DNA from: Chamaelirium japonicum
Taxonomy: Eukaryota; Streptophyta; Magnoliopsida; Liliales; Melanthiaceae
NCBI GenBank assembly: GCA_947650365.1
Contig: OX393550.1
Location: 116,428,237-116,492,236, forward strand
Direction of reading: 5' to 3'
Length of the DNA stretch: 64,000 bases
This document shows, piece after piece, positions 63,016 through 64,000 of this stretch; positions within the stretch are counted from its first letter, which is position 1, and each line of letters opens with the position of its first letter. Under the pieces are notes generated by a model. The model ran no database searches. It was not told where the DNA came from and saw nothing but the letters and a program-made list of their open reading frames with translations. The translations under genes were made by a program, and so were the position numbers.

Positions 63016-63757
63016 GATAGACGGTAACTTGTTTCAACACAAAAATCGTCCCTCTTTGTTTTTCATTGTCTTCTTCCATTGACTATTGAGCTATTATCAG
63101 ATGTTTTGGATTTCATATGTTTATTACCATTATCGGCCCTTTTCTTTAGATCAAATGTTTTGTTGAATCATGGCTTTACTATTGTGATAACATCCTTATT
63201 TGATTACAGTAATTATATTAAATAAGTCTTATTTGCTTTCTTTTCATCAGCTGAATGTTTGTTGATATATTAGAAAAATATCATTGATGATAGCATATGT
63301 TACCTCACGGGTACCTTTGCTGAAATTTACTTTTAAGGGCCAAAAAATCTATTTTAATTGTTAAAATATGCATGTTAAAAATGAATTCAGTATGCTATTG
63401 GTCGCTCATACTGCCATTTTAATTCAAGCCGTCATGATCTTACCATGAGACAAGTCACCTTTGGCAAGATTATAGAAGAAAGAAATTGTAAGGTTAGGAC
63501 TGAATGGAAGAACACTGGTCTTTTCATCATGGGATTTGAGGCCAGTAAGCACTGTGACATTTAGTACAATGAGACTTGTTAACACAAATTGAAAGTGGAA
63601 AGAATTAGTTGATCAAGACCAAAAGAGAAGAGAAGAGAAGTAAAGTCGAGGGGTTGTTCGAAAAGAACATCGGAACTAGAGAGTTTAAAAGGATCATAGA
63701 TATCGGTTGATTATCATACGTCATCTTTTGCGCTTTGAATCCCATCAATCCAATCAC
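63016..63757. other. Intergenic or intronic, no gene seen
   Basis: AT-rich DNA with no recognisable coding. If 62386-63015 is a promoter and first exon, this would be its intron. Confidence 0.35.
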
Positions 63758-64000
63758 TTTCTCCACCAATTCTTCCTCTCAATGTGATTGTATGCAAGAT
63801 GAGAGGCAATTGTCACTATTTGAGCGCTTCAGAAAGATAAAAGAAATGTCTAGAGTAAGGAGCCCCAAAGAATTGATTAAGGACGAAATCGTAAGGCCAC
63901 ATGAGTGCTAGATTTTCCAGAGGAAGAGTGCAAAGAAGAAGAGACCCCTAGGTCTCTATTTAAAGCTTTTGTGTTTAAGGCGATAATCCAAAAATTAATG
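63758..64000. repeat. Direct repeat, right copy, runs off the window
   Basis: Matches 61687-61935 in the same orientation, about 2.07 kb apart. The match still holds at the last base of the window, so its full length is unknown. Confidence 0.6.

Noticed and set aside
62502-63020. 172-codon frame downstream of a TATA box
   Set aside because: Composition is pyrimidine-rich Leu/Ser/Pro/Arg with no domain and an overlapping frame in another phase; kept only as promoter-like region.

Overview
This is nuclear DNA from a flowering plant, probably a monocot. The plant assignment rests on a plastid-type aspartate-semialdehyde dehydrogenase, a DYW-class PPR protein, a FRIGIDA-like protein and a GASA/snakin peptide, all with plant exon layouts. 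The monocot guess rests on the GC-rich 5' halves of the PPR and GASA genes and is weak. No species can be named. Five host genes are visible: GASA (+, 15577-16431), ASADH (-, 17870-32431, eight exons), a single-exon DYW PPR (-, 37821-39608), a FRIGIDA-like gene (-, 41022-43663, three coding exons) and the last exon of an NRAMP-type metal transporter (-, 60043-60252). They have no common pathway; this is ordinary eukaryotic gene order in repeat-rich DNA.

Layout. 1-3221 is the end of an LTR retrotransposon with a 2.3 kb LTR. 4928-5463 is a hAT-type element built of GGGTC words, with a perfect 8-bp target duplication. 7787-14857 is the most unusual stretch: seven long foldback elements separated by (TA)n tracts, followed by an end-to-end array of seven small Helitrons inside another (TA)n tract. 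GASA follows. ASADH then spans 14.6 kb because its first intron (10.3 kb) contains two oppositely oriented groups of short LTR elements (24433-31281) plus a MITE; another intron contains two more MITEs.

32.7-37.7 kb holds a second GGGTC-type hAT element, a multi-kb imperfect inverted repeat with a solo LTR in its centre, and a palindromic MITE. The PPR and FRIGIDA-like genes lie at 37.8-44.7 kb. 45.7-49.6 kb holds a MITE carrying a minisatellite, word-like degenerate repeats and a Mutator-like MITE. 49597-52832 is a LINE insertion with a perfect 15-bp target duplication; it has an ORF1-like region and a 3' tail but no room for a reverse transcriptase. 53.4-59.0 kb holds a Tourist MITE, a foldback with internal tandem repeats, a promoter-bearing 2.7 kb repeat region, a SINE-like element and another MITE. 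60-64 kb holds the NRAMP exon, a reverse-strand Helitron and a pair of direct repeats whose right copy runs off the window.

The strongest candidate for something undescribed is the 7.8-14.9 kb cluster: modular palindromic elements apparently restricted to (TA)n sites, sharing internal palindromes with elements elsewhere in the window, plus a concatenated Helitron array containing an apparently exact 733-bp duplication. All identifications were read by eye; no database search was run.
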